Assembly (NCBI GenBank): GCA_017646625.1
Contig: JAGCMF010000023.1
Coordinates: 1 to 46,211, forward strand
Source of the DNA: Alistipes sp.
GTDB lineage: Bacteria; Bacteroidota; Bacteroidia; Bacteroidales; Rikenellaceae
Direction of reading: 5' to 3'
Length of the DNA stretch: 46,211 bases
Shown: positions 6,548 through 14,110 of the stretch, piece by piece
How positions within the stretch are numbered: position 1 is the first letter of the stretch
How the letters are laid out: every line of letters begins with the position of its first letter
Program-made: the position numbers and the translations under genes
The notes under the pieces: model-generated
Databases searched by the model: none
The model's input: only the letters and a program-made list of their open reading frames with translations
What the model was told of the DNA's origin: nothing

Positions 6548-7288
6548 TTATGCCTTGTTGTGCACCTTATGAGGCAGCACAAACTCCACCTCCTTGAAGG
6601 CATACTCCCTTACTATGCCATCCTCATGCTCGAGACATAACTCTCCCGAGGGTCGTACACCGCGTATTGTGGCACGGAACTCCACGCCATCGGCATAGGC
6701 GTAGGTGTGCTGCTCGTCGCGGTGGTACATGCTCATGCGGTAGCGGCTCTCTATGGCCTCCTTCTGGCCACTCTCGAGAAGGTCGTATAGCGCAGCTATC
6801 TTTGTGCTAAAGGTATCGAGTATCTCTCGTCTGTCGAAGGTTATGCCTCTCTCCACAGCCATAGAGGTAGGGTTTGGTAGCTCCTCGGGGAACGATAGTT
6901 GGTTTACGTTTAGGCCTATGCCTATCACTGTGCGAGAGAGGTTCATGCCGGCAAGAGTATGCTCTATGAGTATGCCCACAATCTTATTGTCGCCAGCGTA
7001 TATGTCGTTTGTCCACTTTATGCGGCACTCTATGTCATACTCCTTGAGTGTGTCGACGAGGGCGAGGGCAGCAATCTCGGAGATGAGGAACTGCTCGGTG
7101 GCGGGGAGGAAGGTGGGTGTGAGGATGATGGAGAATGTTATGTTCTCTCCGCTATGGCTATGCCACGAGTGTCCACGCTGTCCACGACCCGATGTTTGGT
7201 GCTCGGCCCAGATGATGTCCATATGTCCATATTGCCTATCTCGTGCATCATCATTTGTCGATGTTGTCTCTGTTTTGTAGTAGAGCAT
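6548..7288 (-). CDS. birA: Biotin--[acetyl-CoA-carboxylase] ligase, catalytic-domain only
   Basis: Biotin protein ligase activates biotin to biotinyl-AMP and attaches it to the carboxylase carrier protein. Visible motifs are STN near residue 10, the biotinyl-AMP loop GRGQRG (34-39), KWTNDI (91-96, where most family members have KWPNDI), KIVGILIE, and GIGLNVNQ. At 246 residues it lacks the N-terminal winged-helix domain of bifunctional BirA, so it should not repress transcription. Its promoter lies back to back with that of the plus-strand operon starting at 7373. Confidence 0.95.
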   Translation of the reverse strand: MLYYKTETTSTNDDARDRQYGHMDIIWAEHQTSGRGQRGHSWHSHSGENITFSIILTPTFLPATEQFLISEIAALALVDTLKEYDIECRIKWTNDIYAGDNKIVGILIEHTLAGMNLSRTVIGIGLNVNQLSFPEELPNPTSMAVERGITFDRREILDTFSTKIAALYDLLESGQKEAIESRYRMSMYHRDEQHTYAYADGVEFRATIRGVRPSGELCLEHEDGIVREYAFKEVEFVLPHKVHNKA

Positions 7289-7314
7289 ATATTAAAGTGT
7301 TGTTAAATATCGTT

Positions 7315-7322
7315 CAAAGATA
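7315..7322 (-). promoter_or_regulatory. birA -7 box
   Basis: The minus strand reads TATCTTTG, a perfect TAnnTTTG box 27 bp upstream of the birA ATG. The identical box on the plus strand lies only 21 bp away (7344-7351), so the two divergent promoters share or overlap their -33 regions. Confidence 0.7.
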
Positions 7323-7343
7323 GAAAAAATCCTTGAAAAAGGT

Positions 7344-7351
7344 TATCTTTG
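7344..7351 (+). promoter_or_regulatory. -7 box of the five-gene operon (cyclotransferase to mqnC)
   Basis: TATCTTTG matches the -7 consensus and lies 22 bp before the ATG at 7373. It covers a possible TTG start at 7349, which rules that start out. The -33 region is poor. Confidence 0.68.
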
Positions 7352-7372
7352 CACTCTATAATATATGTTGTT

Positions 7373-8188
7373 ATGAAGAGATTGAGACTATTATCGATAT
7401 ACGCCTTGTTTGTTACGGTGTTCGTTGTGTCGTGTGGCAGTAGGAGTGGTGGTGTTAAGCAGGAGCAGGAGGAGTCCTCTACCTCTGCGACCACGATGGC
7501 AGCCATCTATGACTACCGCATCGTTGCGGAGTATCCCCACTCGTCGCGTAGCTATACGCAGGGTCTGGAGTATAGGGATGGTGTTATGTGGGAGGGCACA
7601 GGCCGCGAGGGTCGTTCTCATCTTCAGCGCATAGATCTTAAGAGTGGTGCTGTGGATGTCGTTGCCACGTTGCCAGATAACGAGTTTGGCGAGGGCATAA
7701 CACACCATCAGGGCTGCATATATCAGCTAACATGGCTCTCGCACGTGGCACATGTCTACGATGCGCAGGGTAGGCCTCTGCGTGATGTCAAGTATCGCGG
7801 TGAGGGCTGGGGTATAACCTCTGATGGTGAGAGCCTATACCTCTCGGATGGCACATCTACGATACGTCGTGTCGACGAGGAGAGCTTCGCTACGGAGGCA
7901 TCTATATGTGTTACTCTGGATGGCATGCCACTCGATATGATTAACGAGATGGAGTGGGTGGATGGTCATATATGGGCCAACATATACCTCACTGACTCCA
8001 TCGTCGAGATAGACCCACTCACGGGTGCTGTTCTGGGATATGTAGACCTCCCGGCGTTGCGTCATAGCCTTGTTGATAACCCCGAGGCCGAGGTGCTCAA
8101 TGGTGTGGCCTACGATGCCAGCACGGGTCACTTCTACGTTACGGGTAAGGATTGGAATCGTATTTTTGAGATTGAGATAATAAGATAG
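7373..8188 (+). CDS. Glutaminyl-peptide cyclotransferase, lipoprotein
   Basis: This is the plant/bacterial-type glutamine cyclotransferase (five-bladed propeller), which cyclises N-terminal Gln to pyroglutamate. A type II signal peptide (MKRLRLLSIYALF ... VVSCG) gives a lipidated Cys around residue 17 and places it in the envelope facing the periplasm or surface. Propeller motifs visible are YTQGLEYRDGVMWEGTGREG, GEGITHHQGCIYQLTW, GEGWGITSDGESLYLSDGT, and INEMEWVDGHIWANIY ... LNGVAYD. A frame extending to a TTG at 7349 is rejected because the -7 box occupies it. It heads an operon with 1-6 bp gaps, and its function seems unrelated to the RNase R and mqnC genes downstream. Confidence 0.88.
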   Translation: MKRLRLLSIYALFVTVFVVSCGSRSGGVKQEQEESSTSATTMAAIYDYRIVAEYPHSSRSYTQGLEYRDGVMWEGTGREGRSHLQRIDLKSGAVDVVATLPDNEFGEGITHHQGCIYQLTWLSHVAHVYDAQGRPLRDVKYRGEGWGITSDGESLYLSDGTSTIRRVDEESFATEASICVTLDGMPLDMINEMEWVDGHIWANIYLTDSIVEIDPLTGAVLGYVDLPALRHSLVDNPEAEVLNGVAYDASTGHFYVTGKDWNRIFEIEIIR

Positions 8189-8192
8189 AGAT

Positions 8193-9089
8193 ATGAGTAG
8201 TGTACAGCAGCGTGTTACCGATATTTTAGCACGCCATATTATAGTTAAGGATTGCGCCATTGGCACGGTGCTCACAGGCTCGCGCCGCGATATTTTGCCC
8301 GATGTGCTCTCCGTTGAGGCACGCGATAGGGTTGTCTCTATGTACGAGGCATCCATCAAGGCGGGTGCTACGATGCTCACCACCAACACCTTTCTCTCCG
8401 ACCCGCTGTCGTTGGCATCATGTGGTGTTACGTATAGCTGCGAGGAGGTTGTCGCCGCCGCCCTCTCGGCGGTGAAGGAGGCGCGCGAGAGGAGTGGTAA
8501 GGATCTCCTCATAGCGGGCTCTATAGGCCCCTCTACGCGCAATATATCATTGGCTGTGGACCTCACGGAGGATGAGTTGCGTAGCTCATATCGCAGGCTT
8601 ATCGAGGCGTTACATAGCAATGGTGCCGACATCTTCCTTGTGGAGAGCATCACAGATATGCGTAATGCCGAGATTGCTGCTGAGGTATGCCGCGAGGTGG
8701 ACCCCGAGACGCCCATCATCTTCTCGGCTACGCTGTCCAAGATAGGAGGTCTTCTTGCCTCGGGACGTTCTGTGGAGAAGTTTGTTGAGGATGTTGAGAA
8801 GTTTTCGCCCATGGCCATAGGCTTCAACTGCTCACATGGCGTTAAGAGTGTTGTGGACAACATCGAACTTCTTACACGCTACACGTCGCTACCAACCTAT
8901 GTAGCACCCTCTGCGGGTATCCCCGATGCTCGTGGTCGCTACCCCGAGACGGTGAAGAAACATACGGAGACGTTGCGCACGGCGGCAGAACGCGGTCTGT
9001 TGAGTATCGTTGGTGGCTGCTGTGGCACAACGGCGGAGTATACACATAGCGTGGCTATGATGGCACGCCACTATAAACCTCGTAAATAG
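8193..9089 (+). CDS. Homocysteine S-methyltransferase family protein (MetH N-domain-like)
   Basis: A 298-residue, single-domain relative of the homocysteine-binding barrel of MetH/BHMT. The zinc ligands are present as Cys213 (NCSHG) and Cys276-Cys277 (GGCCGTT). The N-terminal DGAMGT motif of the family reads DCAIGT (20-25). Also visible are TTNTF at 63-67 and GSIGPS at 109-114. No folate, cobalamin or activation domain follows, since the next gene starts 6 bp later. It may use S-methylmethionine or another methyl donor, or serve as one part of a split methionine synthase. The donor cannot be assigned from this window. Confidence 0.85.
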   Translation: MSSVQQRVTDILARHIIVKDCAIGTVLTGSRRDILPDVLSVEARDRVVSMYEASIKAGATMLTTNTFLSDPLSLASCGVTYSCEEVVAAALSAVKEARERSGKDLLIAGSIGPSTRNISLAVDLTEDELRSSYRRLIEALHSNGADIFLVESITDMRNAEIAAEVCREVDPETPIIFSATLSKIGGLLASGRSVEKFVEDVEKFSPMAIGFNCSHGVKSVVDNIELLTRYTSLPTYVAPSAGIPDARGRYPETVKKHTETLRTAAERGLLSIVGGCCGTTAEYTHSVAMMARHYKPRK

Positions 9090-9095
9090 CCTATT

Positions 9096-10202
9096 ATGAA
9101 TGTTATAGAGTTTCGTCGAGAGTTGCACCGCCACCCCGAGCTGTCGTTCGAGGAGCACCGCACGCAGCGCTTCATCATAGATGCTCTTGAGGCCGAGGGC
9201 ATCACTTGCCGTGCTATTGCTGGCACAGGAGTGCTTGCCATGTTGGAGGGTAGGAGGGGTAACCTGCAGCGTGCCGTGGTGCTACGTGCCGATATCGATG
9301 CCCTGCCCATTGTGGAGCAAAATGCCGTGGAGTATAGGTCGCAGCATGAGGGCATCATGCACGCCTGTGGCCACGATATGCATGCTGCGATGCTCTATGG
9401 TGTGCTCAAGGAGCTGAATAGGGAACGTAACTTCGAGGGTACGCTGTTTGGCATCTTCCAACCTGGCGAGGAGCTGAACCCTGGAGGTGCCTCTATGGTG
9501 CTTGCCGAGAATCCCTTTGAGGGGTATAGTGTTGCGGCGGTCATAGGCCAGCATGTAGATGCACGTATAGATGTCGGCCAGGTGGGCATCTGTCCTGGTG
9601 TCTTCATGGCGTCGAACGATGAGCTACGCTTCACGGTGCGTGGTCGTGGTGGTCATGCTGCCCGTCGTAGCGATATAGATGATAGTGTAAGTGCCATGGC
9701 CGACATGGTGCTTCGTACTACGAGCCTCAATACCCCCGATAGTGTTGTCTCTGTAGGCCGCATCATCGCCGAGGGTGCCACGAATGTAATCCCCAGTAGT
9801 GTATATGCCGAGGGTACGATGCGCACCTTCGATGCCGAGGCAAGAGAACGCATTTATCGTCATATAGATGATAATGCGAGAGCTGTGGAGCAGAGGTATG
9901 GTGTGAGTGTAGATGTAGATATCAGCCGTGGCTATCCCTCTGTTGTTAACGATGTCATGCTCGCCTATGAGGCTATGATTATGGCTGCTGACGAGGGTAT
10001 AGAGGTTGTGGAGTTTGGTCGCATACCTATGGCCGAGGACTTCGGCTACTACACAGAACGCTACCCATCACTCTTCTATAGGTTGGGTGTTGGTGCTGCC
10101 TCGGGAGGCTCACATACGGCAACCTTCCTTCCCGATGAGGCGGCGATGGATGTGGGCTGTAGGATGATGCAGCGCATGGCGCTACATATGTTGAATAAGT
10201 AA
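9096..10202 (+). CDS. M20-family amidohydrolase (M20D type)
   Basis: A zinc or manganese amidohydrolase of the M20D group, which includes N-acyl amino acid and hippurate/IAA-conjugate hydrolases. Metal-site motifs are HACGHDMH (Cys91, His93), the PGEE pair (Glu125-Glu126), GQHVD (His153), and a late His in SGGSHTATF. The lid/dimerisation domain lies at about residues 170-290 and starts with FTVRGRGGHAA. The 368-residue length is usual. It has no signal peptide, so it is cytoplasmic. The substrate is unknown. It sits between the methyltransferase and RNase R with gaps of 6 and 1 bp. Confidence 0.9.
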   Translation: MNVIEFRRELHRHPELSFEEHRTQRFIIDALEAEGITCRAIAGTGVLAMLEGRRGNLQRAVVLRADIDALPIVEQNAVEYRSQHEGIMHACGHDMHAAMLYGVLKELNRERNFEGTLFGIFQPGEELNPGGASMVLAENPFEGYSVAAVIGQHVDARIDVGQVGICPGVFMASNDELRFTVRGRGGHAARRSDIDDSVSAMADMVLRTTSLNTPDSVVSVGRIIAEGATNVIPSSVYAEGTMRTFDAEARERIYRHIDDNARAVEQRYGVSVDVDISRGYPSVVNDVMLAYEAMIMAADEGIEVVEFGRIPMAEDFGYYTERYPSLFYRLGVGAASGGSHTATFLPDEAAMDVGCRMMQRMALHMLNK

Positions 10203-10203
10203 T

Positions 10204-12363
10204 ATGGGAAAGAGACGTAATAATAGGGGTAGGAGCAGAGATGACCGTGCATCGTTCATCGTAAATATGTTCCGTGAGTTCCCCGACAATAGATTTTCAC
10301 TCAAGCACCTTGCAGCAGCCTCGGGTGGCGCTGATAGGGATGGCAGGAATATGACCTTTGCTATCGTACGTCAGCTCGTCGAGGATGGCTTTGTTGAGGA
10401 GGTTGCAAGGAGCAAGTACCGCCTGTCGCGTGCCGCCATGCCCCGCTATGAGGGTGTCGTGGTATCTATCACGCCAGGCACACTATATGTGCATGTCGAT
10501 GAGCTGGAGAGTGATGTCTTCGTTGCTCGCCGCAATGGTGGCGGTGCTCTCGATGGCGATAGGGTTGTTGTCGCTGTTGCCCGCCGTTCGCGCGATGGAG
10601 AGCTCGAGGGCACCATCAGCTCTGTTGTGGAACGTAGCATGAAGCCCTATGTGGGCACCGCGCAGCTCACCTCTAACTCTGTCTTTGTCACGCCCGACAC
10701 ACGCCGCATAGGCACCGATATATACCTCGAACGTAAGATGTGTCGTGGTGTTGAGGATGGCGATAAGGTTGTTGTACGCATCGTCGACTGGCCCGATGGC
10801 GAACGTCTGCCACATGGTGTACTTGTCGAGAGACTTGGCCCTGCGGGAGATAACGACACGGAGATGCACGCCATTCTTGCCGAGTTCGACCTTCCCTACC
10901 ACTTCGAGAAGGAGGTTGAGGCGGCAGCAAATGCCATAGATGGAGAGATTACGAAGGAGGAGATAGCGCGCCGTAGGGATATGCGTGATAGGGTGACCTT
11001 CACTATCGACCCTGCCGATGCCAAGGACTTTGACGATGCTCTCTCGCTGCATAGATGCGACGATGGCCTCTGGGAGGTGGGTGTTCACATCGCCGATGTA
11101 ACACATTATGTAACGCCAGGCTCTGTTGTCGAGGAGGAGGCTCTGCAGCGTGCCACATCTGTATATCTTGTGGACCGCACCATACCTATGCTGCCCGAGA
11201 GGCTATGTAACGAGCTATGCTCGTTGCGCCCCCATGAGGATAAGTTGTGTTTCTCGGCCATCTTCAAGCTCAATGACAATGCCGAGATTGTTGAGGAGTG
11301 GTTTGGTCGCACCGTCATTCACTCCGACCGCCGCTTCACGTATGAGGAGGCGCAGGCAATCATCGAGGGTGCCGAGGGCGACTATGCCGAGCAGGTGCAT
11401 ACGCTTGATGCTCTTGCGCGTAGGCTCCGTGAGGATAGGTTCAAGCATGGCGCCATAGCCTTTGCACGCGACGAGGTGCGCTTCACGCTTGATGATAAGG
11501 GTCGTCCTATAGGCGTATATACGAAGGTGCAGAAGGAGGCTAACCAGCTCATCGAGGAGTTTATGCTCCTTGCCAATAGAAGTGTTGCCGAGTACTGCGC
11601 ATATAGGATGTCTAATGGCCGCCGTGTACCCCGCCCTATGGTGTTCCGTGTTCATGATGAGCCCTCCGAGGATAAGCTATCGCGCTTCAGGGACTTTGCT
11701 CTGCGCTTCGGCCACTACTTCAGGGCGTCGAAGGGTCGTGCCATAGCCAAGGAGATGAACAAACTGCTTGGCTCTATCGCTGGCCGTGCCGAGGCAAATG
11801 CCATCACCACACTTGCTGTGCGCAGCATGGCCAAGGCGGTGTATACTACAGACAACATAGGCCACTATGGTCTGGCCTTCCCATACTATACCCACTTCAC
11901 CTCGCCCATACGTCGCTACCCCGATATGATGGTGCATAGGCTTCTTGCGGGATACCTCGCAGGCGAGAAGAGGGCAGATAAGAAGCTCCTCGAGCAGCTC
12001 GCCGTGCACTCCACAGAACGTGAGATTATAGCCTCGGAGGCCGAGAGAGCAAGCATCAAGTATAAGATGGCGGAGTTCATGAAGGATCGCATCGGCGAGG
12101 AGTACGATGGCGTGGTGTCGGGACTCACGGATTGGGGTGTATATGTAGAGCTCGACGACACGCATGTCGAGGGCATGGCCTTCCTGCGTGATATCGACGA
12201 TAACGACTTCTATCGCTTCGATGAGGCACGCTACGAGGTTGTAGGTAGACTCTCGGGTGTGCGCCTCACACTCGGTAGCCGTGTGAGGGTGCGTGTTAAG
12301 AGTGTAGACATGAACCGCCGTACTCTCGACTTCAAACTCCTTATTAACAGAGAAAAACGATAG
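10204..12363 (+). CDS. rnr: Ribonuclease R
   Basis: A processive 3'-5' exoribonuclease able to degrade structured RNA. The layout over 719 residues is a basic N-terminus, a winged-helix segment (about 15-80), cold-shock domains (about 80-235), the RNB catalytic domain, and a C-terminal S1 domain (about 635-715). RNB begins with ITKEEIARRRDMRD and carries the metal-binding run DPADAKDFDDA (269-279). Its later motif is HYGLAFPYYTHFTSPIRR. S1 is recognised by EYDGVVSGLTDWGVYVEL. The ATG at 10204 starts 1 bp after the previous stop region and fits the family. All catalytic acidic residues expected in RNB are visible. Confidence 0.97.
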   Translation: MGKRRNNRGRSRDDRASFIVNMFREFPDNRFSLKHLAAASGGADRDGRNMTFAIVRQLVEDGFVEEVARSKYRLSRAAMPRYEGVVVSITPGTLYVHVDELESDVFVARRNGGGALDGDRVVVAVARRSRDGELEGTISSVVERSMKPYVGTAQLTSNSVFVTPDTRRIGTDIYLERKMCRGVEDGDKVVVRIVDWPDGERLPHGVLVERLGPAGDNDTEMHAILAEFDLPYHFEKEVEAAANAIDGEITKEEIARRRDMRDRVTFTIDPADAKDFDDALSLHRCDDGLWEVGVHIADVTHYVTPGSVVEEEALQRATSVYLVDRTIPMLPERLCNELCSLRPHEDKLCFSAIFKLNDNAEIVEEWFGRTVIHSDRRFTYEEAQAIIEGAEGDYAEQVHTLDALARRLREDRFKHGAIAFARDEVRFTLDDKGRPIGVYTKVQKEANQLIEEFMLLANRSVAEYCAYRMSNGRRVPRPMVFRVHDEPSEDKLSRFRDFALRFGHYFRASKGRAIAKEMNKLLGSIAGRAEANAITTLAVRSMAKAVYTTDNIGHYGLAFPYYTHFTSPIRRYPDMMVHRLLAGYLAGEKRADKKLLEQLAVHSTEREIIASEAERASIKYKMAEFMKDRIGEEYDGVVSGLTDWGVYVELDDTHVEGMAFLRDIDDNDFYRFDEARYEVVGRLSGVRLTLGSRVRVRVKSVDMNRRTLDFKLLINREKR

Positions 12364-12367
12364 GCGT

Positions 12368-13456
12368 ATGAGCATTAATGATATCCTGGAGAGGGCACTC
12401 GAGAGGGAACCCCTAACACGTGAGGAGGCATATAGACTTTATGATGAGGCTCCGTTGCAGCTGTTGTGTAGTGTTGCCGACACGTTGCGTCAGAGTGCTG
12501 TCCGTGACCCCAAGGTTGTGACATGGCAGATAGACCGCAATGTGAACATCACGAATGTGTGTAAGTCGGGCTGTAAGTTCTGTAACTTCCACTGTAAGCC
12601 CCACGAGGAGGCGAAGGCATATATCACCACTATGGCCGAGTACCGCCAGAAGATTGATGAGGCACTGCGCCTCGGTGCTGACCAGCTGCTCTTGCAGGGA
12701 GGCCTCCACCCACGCCTCGGCATAGAGTTCTACGAGAAGCTCTTCACGCAGATAAAGAGGGAGTATCCCACGTTGCGCCTCAATGCCCTTGGTGCTCCCG
12801 AGGTGGCACATATAGCCTCTATAAGTGGCCTCACAACCCTCGATACGCTTAAGCGCCTCAAGGCTGCGGGCCTCGATACACTTCCTGGTGCTGGTGCCGA
12901 GATTCTCTCGGAGGGTGTGCGTCGTAGGATATCGCCCGCGAAGCCCTCGGCACGCGACTGGGTCGTTGTCATGCATGAGGCACACACCCTCGACATACCT
13001 ACCACTGCCACGATGATGTATGGACATGTGGAGAGACCCCACGAACGTGTCGACCACCTCATCACCATCCGTGACCTCCAGGCACATAAGCCCGCCACGT
13101 CGCGCGGCTTCACGGCCTTCATACCCTGGGTCTTCTGTCCCACAGGCACACAGCTCGAACGTGAGGGCATAGCACCTCGCTTCTCCGCAACCGAGTACCT
13201 ACGTATCATCGCCATGAGCCGCATCGTGTTACACAACATCACCAACATCCAGGCATCATGGCTCACCGTGGGCAAGGAGGTTGCCGAGATAGCCCTGCGC
13301 AGTGGCGCTAACGACATGGGCTCCATCATGATCGAGGAGAATGTGGTATCCTCTGCAGGTGCCACAACGCGCTTCGACCGCGATGCCATGGAGGCAACAA
13401 TACGTCGTGCGGGATTTACGCCGAGACTGCGTGATCAACTTTATAACTATCGATAA
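12368..13456 (+). CDS. mqnC: Cyclic dehypoxanthinyl futalosine synthase
   Basis: A radical SAM enzyme that cyclises dehypoxanthinyl futalosine in the futalosine route to menaquinone. The 4Fe-4S cluster motif is Cys65, Cys69, Cys72 in NVCKSGCKFCNFHC, preceded by TWQIDRNVNITN. MqnC-type motifs further on are LQGGLHPRLG, LPGAGAEILS, ATMMYGHVE, and SGANDMGSIMIEENVVSSAG. The shorter and related MqnE/CofH proteins differ in the middle region, and MqnC fits best. It ends the operon; its stop codon lies inside the stem of the terminator at 13452-13494. mqnB and mqnD are 21 kb away at 34983-36270. Confidence 0.93.
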   Translation: MSINDILERALEREPLTREEAYRLYDEAPLQLLCSVADTLRQSAVRDPKVVTWQIDRNVNITNVCKSGCKFCNFHCKPHEEAKAYITTMAEYRQKIDEALRLGADQLLLQGGLHPRLGIEFYEKLFTQIKREYPTLRLNALGAPEVAHIASISGLTTLDTLKRLKAAGLDTLPGAGAEILSEGVRRRISPAKPSARDWVVVMHEAHTLDIPTTATMMYGHVERPHERVDHLITIRDLQAHKPATSRGFTAFIPWVFCPTGTQLEREGIAPRFSATEYLRIIAMSRIVLHNITNIQASWLTVGKEVAEIALRSGANDMGSIMIEENVVSSAGATTRFDRDAMEATIRRAGFTPRLRDQLYNYR

Positions 13457-13494
13457 GAGAGAGGGCTGATATTGTATCAGCCCTCTCTCTTATC
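13452..13494. terminator. Perfect 19-bp hairpin between convergent mqnC and FNT genes
   Basis: GATAAGAGAGAGGGCTGAT (13452-13470) is the exact reverse complement of 13476-13494, with the loop ATTGT. It contains the mqnC stop codon. A short T-rich stretch follows on the plus strand only. It lies 13 bp from the end of the convergent FNT gene and probably ends both transcripts. Confidence 0.8.
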
Positions 13495-13507
13495 TTTGTA
13501 GTATTAT

Positions 13508-14110
13508 CTACGTAGTTTTAAACTCCTTGCCCATGAACCAACGGGGTAGGTTGCAGCCTATGTAGTTGCCTATAACAGACCATACCCACGCCATAATCAT
13601 CCACGATGCGAAGTCGCCATTTAGTATCGCCATGCAGTAGTAGAAGGCGTCGGCAATGCTGTGTGGTAGTCCGCACATGATGAATACGGGTACACCATAT
13701 AGTAGTGGTAGGTAGGTGCCATTGCGCACACCGTGTACTGCGAGTGTTACGATGATACCCGTGCCTATGGATGTTATGAGGATATTCCATGATGCTGCCT
13801 CGCGTGCCGCCATAATGGTGTCGAGTGTAGCCTGCGCATTAGCATTTGCCTGCACCGTGGAGTATGCTATGCCCGCCATGAGAAGGCAGCCTATAGCATT
13901 TGCCAACACCATAGGTATCAGCTGCAACGACTCCTTATATGGCAGGTAGCCCGCCTTGCCAGTGAAGAGCAACGCCTTGCTTATGGTCACCGACATGAGG
14001 CCAAAGGCGAAGAGCACAGCGCCACCCAGGCCTCCGACATGGAGGAATACGAGGCCGGCAATGCCGATCAGAAGACCGGCAAATACCGACTGCGTAATAA
14101 AGTATCTCAT
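13508..14110 (-). CDS. Small formate/nitrite transporter (FNT) family channel
   Basis: A polytopic membrane protein of 200 residues with about six membrane segments. FNT hallmarks are visible: SKALLFTGKAGYL corresponds to the ELFTG half-helix motif, CGLPHSIADAFYY to the F-E-H-S-x-A-N-M segment that carries the central pore histidine, and GNYIGCN to the GNIIGG motif. Family members usually have about 250-290 residues, so this one has short termini and loops. The residue before HS is Pro, where FocA has Glu. Formate or another small anion is the likely substrate by family; the variant residues leave this open. Its ATG overlaps the leuS stop by one base (TAATG). Confidence 0.82.
   Translation of the reverse strand: MRYFITQSVFAGLLIGIAGLVFLHVGGLGGAVLFAFGLMSVTISKALLFTGKAGYLPYKESLQLIPMVLANAIGCLLMAGIAYSTVQANANAQATLDTIMAAREAASWNILITSIGTGIIVTLAVHGVRNGTYLPLLYGVPVFIMCGLPHSIADAFYYCMAILNGDFASWMIMAWVWSVIGNYIGCNLPRWFMGKEFKTT

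Noticed and set aside
7835-8863. A 342-codon open frame on the minus strand
   Set aside because: It is antisense to the cyclotransferase and methyltransferase genes, both of which show family motifs. Its translation is Ser/Arg/Thr-rich with no recognisable domain.
12730-13389. Long minus-strand open frame inside mqnC
   Set aside because: mqnC has clear radical-SAM motifs on the plus strand. The antisense frame is a codon-bias shadow.
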